A DNA stretch of 64,000 nt, taken from the NCBI GenBank assembly GCA_905147135.1, contig LR990042.1, positions 8,795,545 to 8,859,544 on the forward strand. Reading direction: 5' to 3'. Shown one piece after another: positions 13,101 to 22,499 of this stretch. A model generated the notes under the pieces. It saw nothing but the letters and a program-made list of their open reading frames with translations, made no database searches and had not been told where the DNA came from. Numbering within the stretch: the first letter of the stretch is position 1; every line of letters starts with the position of its first letter. Position numbers and translations under genes: made by a program. The DNA comes from Blastobasis lacticolella (Eukaryota > Arthropoda > Insecta > Lepidoptera > Blastobasidae).

Positions 13101-15093
13101 AGAGGCCAGAGGAGCAGTGGGCGTCTTTCGGCTGAAATGATGATGATGATGACTGCCATCTGACCTCTGTCACCCTGTTAATACAAATTCAGTCACCTGA
13201 ATATGGAAACCCTTCATATTTTACCTCACTGCAAGTTACTAGGAGTAAATATCTACATACTATTCTTGCAAGGCAGAGCCATACTGTATTTTACTTACAA
13301 TTAAATTGCCTTCATTCAATTCAAAAGCTGAGAGGAAGTGATGTCCATTGACATATTGTGAAGTAAGAGACCAGTTGTTAGAAATCTTTCTATATAATGG
13401 TAAGTATTCAGAAGGCTTCAGCAAATACTCTACAGTAGATTTGTTGTCATCTAAAATACAGACAATTATTGTTATTATTTATTATACAGTAGCAGCTGTA
13501 AGTTGTGTATATTCAGATCTTATAATGTCTATCCAGTCTATTTTTAAGACAGTTTACTGATGGAGCACTGATCAAAACATGAAACACTAACTACTATACT
13601 GATGGATATAAAACACAAATATACAGGTAATATACGCACAAGACTCTTAAGAAACTGCACCAGTTTGATACTCATAAGTGTCTGTGACACAATCCATACT
13701 GGCGCTGGCGGTACCATGTGCAAACTCTGATGAACATTGAGTATGATACTAACTAACTAAACCTAATCAACTTGACATGTCCTAAATGCCTCAAAGCATC
13801 AAGATTACAGAAAGAAAGTAGTAAAATAACAATTTTACCTTTAGATCCACCTTGAATAAGCAATGTTATTTTATCCCGTGACAGTTGTCTAATATATGAC
13901 ATAAAACCATCCTTTTTATCTTTATCTGGCTGAGCCCTAATTTGCTGCATCCAGTTGTAGCCAACAGACCTGTGTTCCAAAACTAGTTTCCAATGTTGAG
14001 ATTTATTACCCGTAATCTGAAAAATGAATGGCACCTATCTCAGACAATAAACAATTGATTGATTTTTTTATTAAACTTCATTATTTTTGCATATAGACAA
14101 ACAGGCAATCAGACCACCTGATGGAAAGTGGATAAACATTTAAAACTTCTCTATAAACCAGAGGTATGGATAGTTGAGCTTAGCTTAGGGTAACAATTTG
14201 TGGCTGGATAAATATCTTCTTATGCTTATAATGTTGACAAAAGTAAACATTATTCATATTTGTCATTAAAAACTAAAACTACACATTCTTACCAACAAAA
14301 CTAATAGGTCTAATGCATCATCAAAACACATCTGAAGATCAACTATTTCACCAGGAATCTTGCACTCTCCAATCGTCTTTTGTGTCTCCAGACAGTAAAA
14401 TGTGATACAACCATTCTGTAATAAATAGTAATTTCATAAGGTATGATGATTTCAGCATGGTTTCATTTAAGCACTCAACATTTCAGGGCACCATGGAACA
14501 AAAAGAAATTCAAGAGTAAAGCATTATACATATTTACGTGGGAGGGACAATGTAATAATGCAAGTAATGCTCCATAGTTCTAATTTCTTTCTGCTCCTCA
14601 GTTTATATATCCTGTTGTAAATATCCTGTTGCAAGCTTTCCATCCTAATTCTTACCTTGGAACCGATAATTAAAATACTCTCAGAATCTTTTGTCAGCCA
14701 AAATACAACAGATGTAGGTTTGGGTATTGTTGCTAAAGGTAGAACAGTGACACTTGAAAGAGACCATTTGTAATCAAACGTGTCTTGAGGTACAAACAGA
14801 GGAAGAAAAGGGACCAGTAGGACCCTCTGCTCGCTTACAATCACGACCCAGGTGCCACTGGGCTCAAAACATAAACAATATATAGGGTTATCAACAAAGT
14901 CCCAAAAATAGTTTTTTACACATTTGTGCCCTTGTGGATTTATGTAAAGAAAAGTGAATTCCTTATCACTTGATAGAGCCAATAACTTTTTCAGACCCAA
15001 TTCATAAAAACTGTGAGACACAATATCAAAATGAAGAAGGACATCCAATTTAAGCAAATTAGAATTATCTGGATTTTCATTTTTTTGGGCCAT
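1115..15093 (-). CDS. RCC1-repeat protein with N-terminal globular (propeller-like) region, partial
   Basis: Fifteen exons on the minus strand, all with GT/AG borders and matching phases: 14656-15093 (ATG), 14293-14415, 13839-14016, 13299-13450, 12555-12719, 11335-11531, 10605-10782, 9554-9723, 8594-8876, 8231-8314, 7483-7773, 5267-5463, 3469-3553, 2802-2981, 1115-1321. They give 976 codons without a stop, and the last exon ends in a donor, so the 3' end lies outside the window. Residues 1 to about 330 look like a beta-rich propeller (CFEPSGTWVVIVSEQRV). Residues about 420-660 are helical (LTPVELLELCSIAAAIGLWE). From about residue 690 there are RCC1 repeats with the signature G-x4-GQLG-x-G (SGDNAYGQLGVG, TWGWGVHGQLGLG, MGAGAFGQLGRG) alternating with CGRHHTLVL, AGHYHSAAV, CGACHTVAL and AGYFHNLAL. 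RCC1 propellers often act as exchange factors or scaffolds for small GTPases. A Claret-type Rab exchange factor is one candidate, not proven. Confidence 0.85.
1674..2084 (-). mobile_element. MITE family A copy, inverted relative to the 28-31 kb copies
   Basis: The ends are AATGAGCAGTTTTCCAATAG on the left and TACTGGAAAACTCCTCATT on the right, an imperfect terminal inverted repeat. The interior matches the copies at 28123-28495, 29829-30653 and 30654-31070, including the shared GCGCCATCTA-type stretch. It lies in the intron between the last two exons of the RCC1-repeat gene seen here. The ORF at 1495-1713 overlaps it and is not a gene. Confidence 0.75.
2179..2216. repeat. Short perfect-looking hairpin in an intron
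   Basis: Arms GACGAAACACCACACA (2179-2194) and TGTGTGGTGTATCGTC (2201-2216) pair with one mismatch around a 6-base loop. No gene is attached. The rest of 2085-2801 is intron with no other feature seen. Confidence 0.5.
3185..3450 (-). repeat. RTE-like LINE 3' end fragment, minus copy
   Basis: It reads on the minus strand as the same family as 637-907. GACGGCGGGAAGCGACTTTG lies near 3220 and GCGACTTCGTTCGCG near 3418-3432. It sits inside the RCC1-gene intron just downstream of the exon 3469-3553. Confidence 0.6.
3795..3873 (-). pseudogene. Decayed duplicate of the RCC1-gene exon 5267-5463 (3' part plus donor)
   Basis: On the minus strand this segment repeats the last ~75 bases of the functional exon and its GTGAGTTTCT donor. 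It encodes AGHYHSAAVDVG before a one-base length change (GGCGACGGCTG against GGCGGCCGCCTG) that shifts the frame. Splicing it after the upstream exon in phase would give a stop within a few codons. It looks like a dead tandem copy. The LINE relic at 4042-5215 now lies between it and the parent exon. Confidence 0.75.
4042..5215 (-). mobile_element. LINE ORF1 relic with (TAAA)n tail, ORF2 absent
   Basis: The minus-strand frame 4222-5163 encodes about 313 residues. It begins with a leucine-rich segment (FDHVDVTRLLKDIVLLKENL), likely coiled coil, then a long Pro/Ala tract (about residues 115-165), then an RRM-like C-terminus (LYLSRLHYTVTAKDVEEHI). There is no ATG at its start (GTG in that position) and a TAA lies just upstream, so it is 5'-truncated. 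About 150 bases of 3' UTR are followed by a (TTTA)n run at 4042-4069, which is the element tail read backwards. ORF1 therefore runs straight to the tail with no reverse transcriptase. A homologous ORF1 fragment is at 22500-22990. Coding is best explained as Jockey/CR1-like ORF1, not a host gene. Confidence 0.75.
5811..7076 (+). mobile_element. 5'-truncated LINE with reverse-transcriptase 3' half
   Basis: The reading frame runs in from about 5823 through 6770 (304 residues from the ATG at 5856). It contains GVAQGSSISNILFSLLLNDL (RT motif B region), FMYADDVAIV (catalytic YADD) and the conserved tail HSYNTRNKTDL...YVMGPKVYNRIP. Thumb and C-terminal parts are present; fingers, motif A and endonuclease are missing. 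The 3' UTR has an ATT microsatellite (6788-6807) and ends with AAATATGAAATATGAATATG near 7050-7072. It sits in the intron between RCC1-gene exons 5267-5463 and 7483-7773, antisense to the host gene. Jockey/CR1-group placement is inference. Confidence 0.85.
7849..7938. repeat. 45-bp tandem duplication in an intron
   Basis: Two essentially identical 45-bp units start at 7849 and 7894, each containing GTGTGCTCTCGCGCGTGATA. The minus-strand ORF 7752-7967 merely translates the repeat. It is in the intron between exons 7483-7773 and 8231-8314. Confidence 0.85.
8030..8145. repeat. Partial copy of the MITE at 43539-43694
   Basis: It shares CCTTCTAAT, a TATCT...TAGCAACTTAC stretch, GTGAAAGAGA and a palindromic CGAGCGCTCG with the internal part of the 43.6-kb element. 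Terminal repeats were not recognised here. Confidence 0.5.
9735..9968. mobile_element. Fold-back MITE abutting an RCC1-gene splice acceptor
   Basis: The left arm (about 9739-9825) and right arm (about 9875-9966) are inverted copies sharing GATATCAGTAGG/CCTACTGATAT, CTGTTACCAACAATT and ATTTCAATGATTGAAAT. No coding potential. The exon 9554-9723 begins (minus strand) only 11-12 bases from the element edge. The nearby ORFs 9575-9865 and 9550-9861 are partly exon, partly element. Confidence 0.75.
9975..10225 (-). repeat. RTE-like LINE 3' end fragment, minus copy
   Basis: It contains the family marks AAACAAAGTCGCTTCCCGCC near 9980 and GCGACTTCGTTCGCG (reverse) near 10195-10210. It lies directly next to the fold-back MITE in the same intron. 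Confidence 0.6.
10513..10593. repeat. Purine (GAGA) microsatellite next to a donor site
   Basis: Nearly pure GA repeats lie on the plus strand. On the transcribed minus strand this is a CT tract starting about 12 bases after the donor of exon 10605-10782. Confidence 0.85.
12865..13237 (-). mobile_element. Truncated tRNA-derived SINE with 14-bp TSD, split by an RTE insertion
   Basis: SINE sequence in minus orientation (CATCTTGGCGCCAATATCCC at the 3' end, CTGACCTCTGTCACCCTG later) is flanked by the direct repeat ACTAGGAGTAAATA at 12851-12864 and 13238-13251. The tRNA-like head is missing. The block lies in the intron between RCC1-gene exons 12555-12719 and 13299-13450. Confidence 0.8.
12964..13151 (+). 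mobile_element. 5'-truncated RTE-type LINE 3' end inside the SINE
   Basis: It is flanked by the 10-bp duplication ACTGCCATCT at 12954-12963 and 13152-13161, and ends in a GAT-repeat tail. The plus-strand translation is a decayed reverse-transcriptase C-terminus of the kind ending in GRPPTRW...WMQA, with stops. A second copy is at 54095-54362. Confidence 0.85.
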
Positions 15094-15749
15094 GATTTAC
15101 TTCAACGTGGGTGAAAAATCACAGTAAAAAGAGCACAGTCGTCCCTATACGTAGCCTTTAGCTCACATTATTAAATTACAGAGAAAAATTAAATAATATG
15201 CTGATTAATGACCAATATTTCTGTTTAGTGTTTTGGTTTGGTTGGTTTCTTTTTGTTTCAATTTAAGAACAAAGAGGATATAAGACACATGACATTAGGT
15301 ATATAGGGCTGATTAGACCATCCTTAATTCAAGCACAATCACAGGGGTGGTACCGCCGATCTTCAATTGAACGCCATCATCATGATCCTACCCTGTGGAA
15401 TGACCTCACAGAATTCGTGCCGCCAAACTCAGTATCGGTCAGAATAAAATGAATACCATTGGAAAGTATGTAGTATTATAGGCGTAGTGAGAGGGGCGGG
15501 TGATTCAGAGGATACAAACCCCACCCGAAAAATCAACCGAGACATCAACAGAACCTATGTGATATTAATCTATGGCTAGATGTGTCACATGTCCATAGTC
15601 GGTTGCTATGGTTTTGTTGATTGTTCCGGTCAACTGTCTTCTAGAAAAATACGGTGTCTTATTGTAAATAATATTTATTTTGTAATGTGTTTTTCCAATA
15701 TAGTTTTTGCGAGTTTATTGACTGTTTCATCTTCTGTCCACTGATAACT

Positions 15750-16740
15750 TTAATTAATGTCCCGGTTATGCTTTCGAGAACGAGGGCCCGGGGTCCGCCT
15801 TGACCATGATCCAGTATTTGGCTATTAGGTAATTACAGTGGAGTACCTACCATCTGACCTCCGTGACCCTGCTACCAGGGGAACCTGACCATATTGGATC
15901 ATGGTTACAAATTCAGTTGCCTGAATTTGTAGGTTTCATCATCGGAATTTTGGTACTTTGGTGTAAAAATCGAGATTGATCACGCGGCGCAGGCGGTGTG
16001 AAATGATATCGGGTGGGGTTTGAACCCCCTGAACCCCTCCCCCCCGGTTTCCGTCACCGTAAGGCGGATACTACACACACGATATTTATCGTGATACACG
16101 CAGGATCACGATATTTATCGAGTGTGTAGCCTAGAGTATCGCGAATCGTGATACGGATCACAAGATTTCCGAAAATCCAGAAATCTACGATCCGTATCAA
16201 CTATCGTGCGATATATATCGAGCGTCTAGTATCTAGTCGATATTTATCACGACATTTCTGTCAAACTGACAGATAAATAACGTAATTTCAAATTTATTTT
16301 CATAGATTGTGTTTATTTTCAAGCCGCTGTGGCCACTATGGACCTGGACAGTTACTATAAAAGTATAAAAAGTCAACAAGATCCTCATCCTCATAATTTT
16401 ACCCATTTTTTTCTCTTCACGCGTCTTTTCAATCCTAATGCTAATACTGTAGCAAGCTTCATCAGTCATTTTGGTAAAAATACGTAAAAATTGTAAATAT
16501 ACACCAGCGACGCGTCAAAAATGCTTTTTTTTTGGGCTTGGCATTGGCAACTTAGTCTATTCAGCCATCAAAATGAATGAAAGAATGCACAGACTAATGA
16601 AAATATCGACGATTCTTATCGTGTGTGTAGGGTCGACTTGCGATCCAAATTATTACTCGATATTGAACACGATACGTATCACGATATATATCGTGTGTGT
16701 AGTATCCGCTTAAGAGCATCGGTTAGAATTCAATGATCCG
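15750..16740 (-). mobile_element. tRNA-derived SINE copy, interrupted by a Harbinger-like element
   Basis: In minus orientation it runs from GTCCCGGTTATGC near 15760 through CTGACCTCCGTGACCCTG near 15855, and resumes with CGTCACCGTAA at 16052-16062 and GAGCATCGGTTAG after 16713. The segment about 15945-16045 does not match the other SINE copies and looks like extra or replaced sequence. The 15094-15749 stretch upstream is AT-rich with no gene beyond the RCC1-gene 5' flank. Confidence 0.7.
16063..16710. mobile_element. PIF/Harbinger-like non-autonomous element, TAA duplication
   Basis: The terminal inverted repeats start GGCGGATACTACACACACG on the left and AGCGGATACTACACACACG on the right (reverse complement) and extend into palindromic CGATATTTATCGTGATAC. 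The element is flanked by TAA at 16060-16062 and 16711-16713. Its interior has further ATCGTGATAC-type palindromes and short ORFs on both strands, with no recognisable transposase. The unoccupied site exists as CACCGTAAGAGCATCGGTTA near 23419-23438 in another SINE copy. A 3-bp TAA/TTA duplication is characteristic of PIF/Harbinger. Confidence 0.85.
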
Positions 16741-17528
16741 TTTTAGTGGACGGTGTACACTGCAAATATTGTTTGAAATCCAAAAATCTATGTGCAGGAT
16801 AGCCGTTTGGTACACGGGTACTTTAGGTTAAAAGCATCATTTTGAGAGGTAGTTCTTAAAAATATTCCTATTGAGGGCTGTAATGACGACATCAATATTT
16901 TGTATGGAATTTGAATTTTTTCTATGAAACCTATCGTGTTCGGTATTAAATAAAAGGGCTTTATAAGCCGGTTCTAAAAATATACTACACATATTTATTG
17001 ACTAATAAGGATACCACATTACAACATTCCCATACTATAAAATAAACAATAACCATTTAAATAAAAAACATATACAACAAATTACAAAATTAATAAATTG
17101 ATTCGGAATTGCTGTGCTGTGCACACCTTGTCAACAAAAGGACCTCACTTAGCATGAGCCACGGCCGGAGCCGGATTTTCAGATTATTTTCGTATTTTGT
17201 TATTTTGGGTGCATCGTAAGTATTTTGCAATGTTATTTTTATTTATAAACCGAGATCAAATAAAAACTAAAATGCTTAAAAAGTATTTTAGAACGGAACA
17301 TAAAATTCACTCCCATGAACTTAGAGTATAACCAACTTCATGCCGTTCAAAATATTGTACATTTCAATCCATTTCACAGGGTAGGCCCTATTGGAGTAGA
17401 GCCTATTACATGCTGCTACGGTATTCCACATGGTGGGATCAAGATGGCGGCGTACTATCAGAGATCGGCGGTACCACCGAATGGAATTCTTACCTACATT
17501 AGTGTGTGTGTGTAATCGATCCTTTGGG

Positions 17529-18739
17529 CTGTACATATGGACTTACCACCCAAAAGGGACTGTGCACTGCTTTAACCATAGCCTCCTTCAATGAAGGAGG
17601 CTATGCTTTAACTAAAACCGGGCAGAGCGAGAATCACCGTCGATAGTCCTGTGGCCCTTTCTAGTGTTGCCACAATGATTGATGCAAATTCCGAATTACT
17701 TTTATTAATTAGCGCCGACACCCAGCACCCAGGGACAGGCAGAGCCGGACCGGGTGCAATCTGACGGTTATATTTTCACCAGGGTTCAGCCCAAGGTTGC
17801 CCTGCTATACGGAAACTATTGTCCTAAAACATTAGTTTCTAGAGATAAATTATAGTTCTTGTTGAGATCTACATTTCGAATGACAGCTGTCAAACTTAAA
17901 ACTGAAATAACTCTGAAACAATTGGTTCTAGAACACTAGTTCCTAAAGAGAAGTAATAGTGCTCATCGAGATCTACATTTTGGATGACAGCTGTCATCTG
18001 AAATGAAGATATCTCTTTAGGTACTAGTGTTGTAGGATAAATTGTTACCGAACTGTTTTATCTGTTTTGTAGAACAAAAAGTCGTAGGTTAATAATTATG
18101 TCGTCTCGACGTTTGTGGAAGAAACGTTCAGTAGATCAAAAGGTATTTTGTTAACTACTTTTCAGATTGTACGGATTACCCCATAATAATACCAAATTCA
18201 CGGTAAATATATTTCTCCAATAGAACTTGTCAGTTTAGAATGACAGTGATTATGCCTATCGGCGCCCTAGAGTCTAGATAGCCGGTATCATTATAATTGG
18301 ATCCATCATCATCATTTTAACATCAGGGCCGACTTTTCCAGCGCGGCGCATGAGGGCCCGCGGTCCACCACGACACAAACTTACAAGGACGTTAGTTTAA
18401 AGGCTATGGTATTGGTATTAATGACTTATATAGCAATTCCTCGTGGGTGCTTGATTTCTGGTGTTAATCAAAACAAGAACATCACAGCGCACAATAAGGC
18501 GTGCGCGCGCTGCCATTGTTAACTAACCACAGAAAAACAAACAAACAAGGAGCAGCTAAAGAGTATCTAACCGATAGACATCTTATCATGACCAATAACT
18601 CGATGCGCCGTCATGCCAATAACATTGTGTTTACACTGTTAGAAAGGGACAAAGGACTATCGTTGGTGACTTCCGCTCTGCCCGGTTTTAGTCAAAGCAG
18701 TGCGCAGTCCCTTTTGGGTGGTAAGTCCATGGCTGTACA
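17529..18739. mobile_element. 1.2-kb non-autonomous TIR element
   Basis: The ends are long imperfect inverted repeats of about 110-140 bases. GGACTTACCACCCAAAAGGG near 17538 is mirrored near 18708-18730, and AAAACCGGGCAGAGCG is shared further in. The left arm contains an extra hairpin (GCCTCCTTCAATGAAGGAGGC, 17581-17601). No transposase-like frame is present. The region 16741-17528 before it is AT-rich without a gene. Confidence 0.75.
17822..18030. repeat. Degenerate ~105-bp tandem repeat inside the TIR element
   Basis: Two diverged units share GAGATCTACATTT, GATGACAGCTGTCA (or AATGACAGCTGTCA) and TTCTAGA/CACTAGTTCC. They mark an internal duplication of the element at 17529-18739. Confidence 0.6.
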
Positions 18740-19095
18740 CCACCCCACAGACCCCGAACGGTCACTGTCATGTGACAATTGACAATTGTGTCAGTGAAAT
18801 AGGGGAGGGAGGTTAGAATTTGTGAATATTATTTTGGAAATGTGAAAGTGATGAAAGAATCTTTTATTAAAATTAATTCACTATATTTTACTGAGTTATC
18901 AAACGTTTACCTCTAATAAAACAATGGGTTTTAGAAATAATAGTGGCCATCCGTAACGCAACATTTAGCTGTGTTACTGTATTTATAACTTTTCAACAAG
19001 TCTTTTAGCATGTTCTGCTTATTTCTAGTAATATTATGACTTAGTTCTTGGTACATATGCTAACAAAATCCAACTTTTGTTTAGCAAATAGCACA

Positions 19096-20162
19096 ATGTT
19101 TACCGTAAGATGTATAAGATTAAAACATTATGTAAAACCTATTCGACACCAAAGAAATCTTCAATTCAGTCGCACAGTGCGATATTTATTCAAAGAACAA
19201 TTGCTGATTACAAACAGCATTACTTCCGGGATGTTCTTAGGCCTTGGGGACTTGATTAACCAAGAAATGGAGTACCAAAAAAAGGCATTGCGACAAAGAT
19301 ATGATTGGATCAGATTAGGTAACTATATTTATATTCTCTTATAGTGCAATAGGCTTTCAGGGTTTTTATGGAATTTACGACAGCAGTAAATAGTACTTTA
19401 ATGAATTCTAATGCCAAATATAATGAAATCTAATTATATGCAACAGAGGAGGATCCTTGAGGAACAGTAGTTTTACAGCTGGAATAAACTTACAAGATGT
19501 CTTTTGAATATTCTTGCTTCTAACATATTTTTTCTTTCTGTTTTAGGAAGAATGTTTTTCGTAGGTGCTTCAATGGGATATCTGCATCATCATTACTATC
19601 TTTATTTAGATAAACTTATGCCTAAGGCTAGTTTAAAAGTAGCATTCATAAAGGTGGCTGCTGACCAAGCAATATGCTCTCCGTTGACTATATTGTTCTT
19701 TTTCTATTCATTAGGCATGTTAGAAGCAAAATCATTAGAGGAGATCACTAAAGAATTGAAAGCAAAATTTAAATTTGTTTATTTGGTAAGTATTATATTT
19801 AAATTGTTATTTTGTGACATAATGTGTTCATCAATATTGTGTCAATCATCTTGCACTGCCCTGTAATTTTTCATACTATCAACTCTCTGACTGACTGGTA
19901 GAGAAAGCTATGAAGCTTTAAGTCCGCCATTGTACGTAACACTGCATGTAGTTTTAAATAAAATAAAAAATAAGCAGTGACGCATAAAATATTTTTACAT
20001 TTTAACATTTTTTTTTTATTACAGGGTGATTGGTTATTCTGGCCACCAATCCAGTTGTTCAACTTCTATTACCTGCCTACAGAGTACAGAGTTTTTTTTA
20101 TTAATTTTGCAACTATGATTTTTGATGTATTTTTATCATATATGAAGCATAGTTTCCATTAA
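19096..20162 (+). CDS. Mpv17l2: MPV17-like protein 2 (MPV17/PMP22 family)
   Basis: Three exons, 19096-19318, 19547-19785 and 20025-20162, join in phase (GT/AG borders) to 199 residues. Residues 1 to about 35 are basic and poor in acids (FTVRCIRLKHYVKPIRHQRN), as in a mitochondrial presequence. The body has family marks: GMFLGLGDLINQE, FVGASMGYLHHHYYLYLD, KVAADQAICSPL, and the C-terminal signature WLFWPPIQLFNFYYLPTEYR followed by a last hydrophobic helix. Length is typical for MPV17 relatives with four membrane helices in the inner mitochondrial membrane. MPV17L2 in animals is linked to mitoribosome assembly; which paralogue this is rests on general similarity. I chose the ATG at 19096; an in-frame ATG at 19057 would add 13 residues. 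No clear AATAAA was found within 200 bases after the stop. Confidence 0.92.
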
Positions 20163-20328
20163 GCTGATATAGTTTAAGGTATATTGAATTGTAATGTAAT
20201 ATTTGATTGAGAGACAGCAAAGCTTTGAATCTAAAATTGATACAAATTAACTTAGATATTTTTTATGCTGGAGATGGATATACTATACAGCCTTATCAGA
20301 TGTTCTAAATGTTTTATTATAAGGTGGT

Positions 20329-20581
20329 AGAGCTCGTCTAGTCTAAGATGACGCGCCCCACTACTTAGTTAGTTGATTTCGATGTGTGAGTGCAAATATT
20401 AATAACGACACTTCATCTGTGTGGGAGCCAATGAACGGCGCGTGCTCCGACGTTTGAATCTTACCGGCAACTGAATGACCAATTACAACGGCATTTGTAT
20501 ATGTATTGCGTCCATATTTTAAACTTGCTTGTGTGCGTTAATGCGATAGTGGGGCGCGTCATTTTAAATTAGACAAGCTCT
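20329..20581. mobile_element. MITE with 35-bp TIRs
   Basis: The left end AGAGCTCGTCTAGTCTAAGA and right end (reverse complement) AGAGCTTGTCTAATTTAAAA are followed in both by TGACGCGCCCCACTA. No ORF. It lies about 170 bases after the MPV17-like stop. The remainder of 20163-21527 is AT-rich; a short LINE-tail fragment (CACTAAGGTGGCAAACAAGC) lies near 20661. Confidence 0.8.
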
Positions 20582-21527
20582 AAGATTAAAAACCTAATAG
20601 ATCTCATTATTATTGACAATACCCAATATGAATACAGAAACACAACCACTCTTTTATACCACTAAGGTGGCAAACAAGCAAGGGATATTATATTGATTTT
20701 GAGATGTAATATTGATTTATATTAGTTTAGTTGAAAGATTTTTTCTACTGGCACTACAACAACTAAAACAATTTTTTCAACAACTTTAAAAATAAGCAAG
20801 TCTATTAACGTTTGAATGAAAAAAATTAGACAGGGATGGAGATAAGGGGACTGAATGAACCAAAGATCTTGGACTCTGGAAGAAACAAAAGTGTGACAAG
20901 GATAATAATAAATGTGGCACAAAAAGGAACTAACATGCGGCAGCCAATAGAAAAATTACAACTACACAAGAAAATAAACTGGTGCCTTGTTCACTATTAT
21001 TGTTATCATTGTTACTCTCTATTATTTAATCATTTACTTTTGAAATACATATGTTTCAATGCCGTGATGGGTATAGTTGTACTATTTTAAGTATTGTTAA
21101 CTAATTATTGTTATTTTAGTGAAATATTTTTGGCTAAATATAAATACATACCTAATTATATTCACAACAAATCTTAATATCAGCTTTGTCGTACGCAACG
21201 TATGACAGCTATCAACCAGAATATTACAAGGGTGAAAGTGTGTTTGTTGGTTTGCCCGTGTGCTATCGCACATATTTTTTATTTTTATAGAAGAAATATA
21301 TCAAGATCTGTGCAGGAGAAGTTTTATAGTACCTGATATTATCCTGATTTATTCTCTATACTCACTGTAACAAAAAATTTACTGTGTATGTTGGCGATGG
21401 TGGAGTATTATAGTACAATATTAAGTTTATACATATTTTATTTGATGTTTTAGTAAATATCTACAGCTATAAAATGTGTTTCTATTTGCACTAAATAGTA
21501 TGTTGCAGGCACATTGTCGATGAATTC

Positions 21528-22309
21528 TTGTCATGCTCCTCTGCCGGACCACCACATTGTATTCAGAAACATTTAACAACACACTGTACCCTAAGTGTAC
21601 CTTTACAATTAAGGACGGACCAAACCGGAGCTCTCAAAATAGGCTGTCGCTGCCTGCGATTTTAACGCTGCGTATACGCTCACGCGTCGGTAGCCGGGTG
21701 GTTGAGTATCCAACTCGTAAGCGAGAGGTACCGGGTTCGAATCCCGCTGCGGTCATGTACCAATGACTCTTTTCTGAGTTATGTACATTAGTTGAATACT
21801 AACCGATGCTCTTACGGTGAGGGAAAGCATCGTGATGAAACCTGCAAATTCAGGCAACTGAATTTGTAACCATGATCCAATCTGATCAGGTTCCCCTGGT
21901 AGCAGGGTCACGGAGGTCAGATGGTAGTCGTTCCACTGTAATTACCTGATCGCCAAATCCTGGATCATGGTCAAGGCGAACCCCGGTCCCTCGTTCCCGA
22001 GAGCACAACCGGGACATGAACGCTAAGATGATTATTATTTATTTTTATACGCTCACGCGTCGCGACATACCGGCTCTCAAATACAATATAGCTTCTATGA
22101 TTATCACTAGTCCGGCTGTGTAGCAGAGCTCTGGAGCCGGACTCTTTTATCTTTTAAAAAAACTGGCAACATATTGAGATCCTATTTATATATTCTGATA
22201 TGATACAAAGGTACGGATATGATACAAAGGTAGGTACACTTAGGGTACCATGTGTCGTGTTAAATGTGGCTAGGTACAATGTGGTGATTCGGCGGAGGAG
22301 CATGACACG
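21528..22309. mobile_element. TIR element carrying a SINE
   Basis: The left arm (21528-21610: TGTCATGCTCCTCTGCCGGA-like, ACCACATTGTA, TACCCTAAGTGTAC) is mirrored at 22225-22309. The interior is split by the SINE at 21690-22045. Without the SINE and its duplication the element would be about 410 bases. Confidence 0.75.
21690..22045 (+). mobile_element. Full-length tRNA-derived SINE, 17-bp target-site duplication
   Basis: It starts GTAGCCGGGTGGTTGAG (A-box-like) and carries an exact B box GGTTCGAATCC at 21734-21744. Then comes the body (TCAGGTTCCCCTGGTAGCAG; GATCATGGTCAAGGC) and a short ATTATTATTT tail. The 17-bp repeat TATACGCTCACGCGTCG flanks it at 21673-21689 and 22046-22062. This is the reference copy for the many fragments elsewhere in the window. 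The apparent tRNA at 21690-21765 is only the SINE head. Confidence 0.92.
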
Positions 22310-22499
22310 ATAAAAACATGGCAGCATGTTTCCGCTTCCAACTCTCTGATTGACTGGACTCCTATAGAACACGGAAGCATTTCGTAACTATTCTATACTT
22401 AAAAGCCGTGTATGTTCATTGAATATATTTCTATATAGCAGCGTCGTCTGCGTCAGCAGCATTGCGCATCAAATAAAATAAAATATTTCGCTACAAGTA

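Noticed and set aside
14524..14655. C-terminal extension of the first RCC1-gene exon (RIRMESLQQDIYNRIY...)
   Set aside because: A GTAAG donor at 14655/14654 and exact phase continuation into 14293-14415 show this is intron.
16233..16713. Short ORFs as a Harbinger transposase
   Set aside because: No DDE or helix-turn-helix pattern is visible; the element looks non-autonomous.
19319..19344. Exon 1 of the MPV17-like gene running on to the stop at 19344
   Set aside because: A GTAACT donor at 19319 joins in phase to the exon at 19547; the read-through tail is intron.
21690..21765. tRNA gene (exact B box, tRNA-like order)
   Set aside because: It is the 5' head of a SINE with a 17-bp target duplication; no mature acceptor stem is formed.
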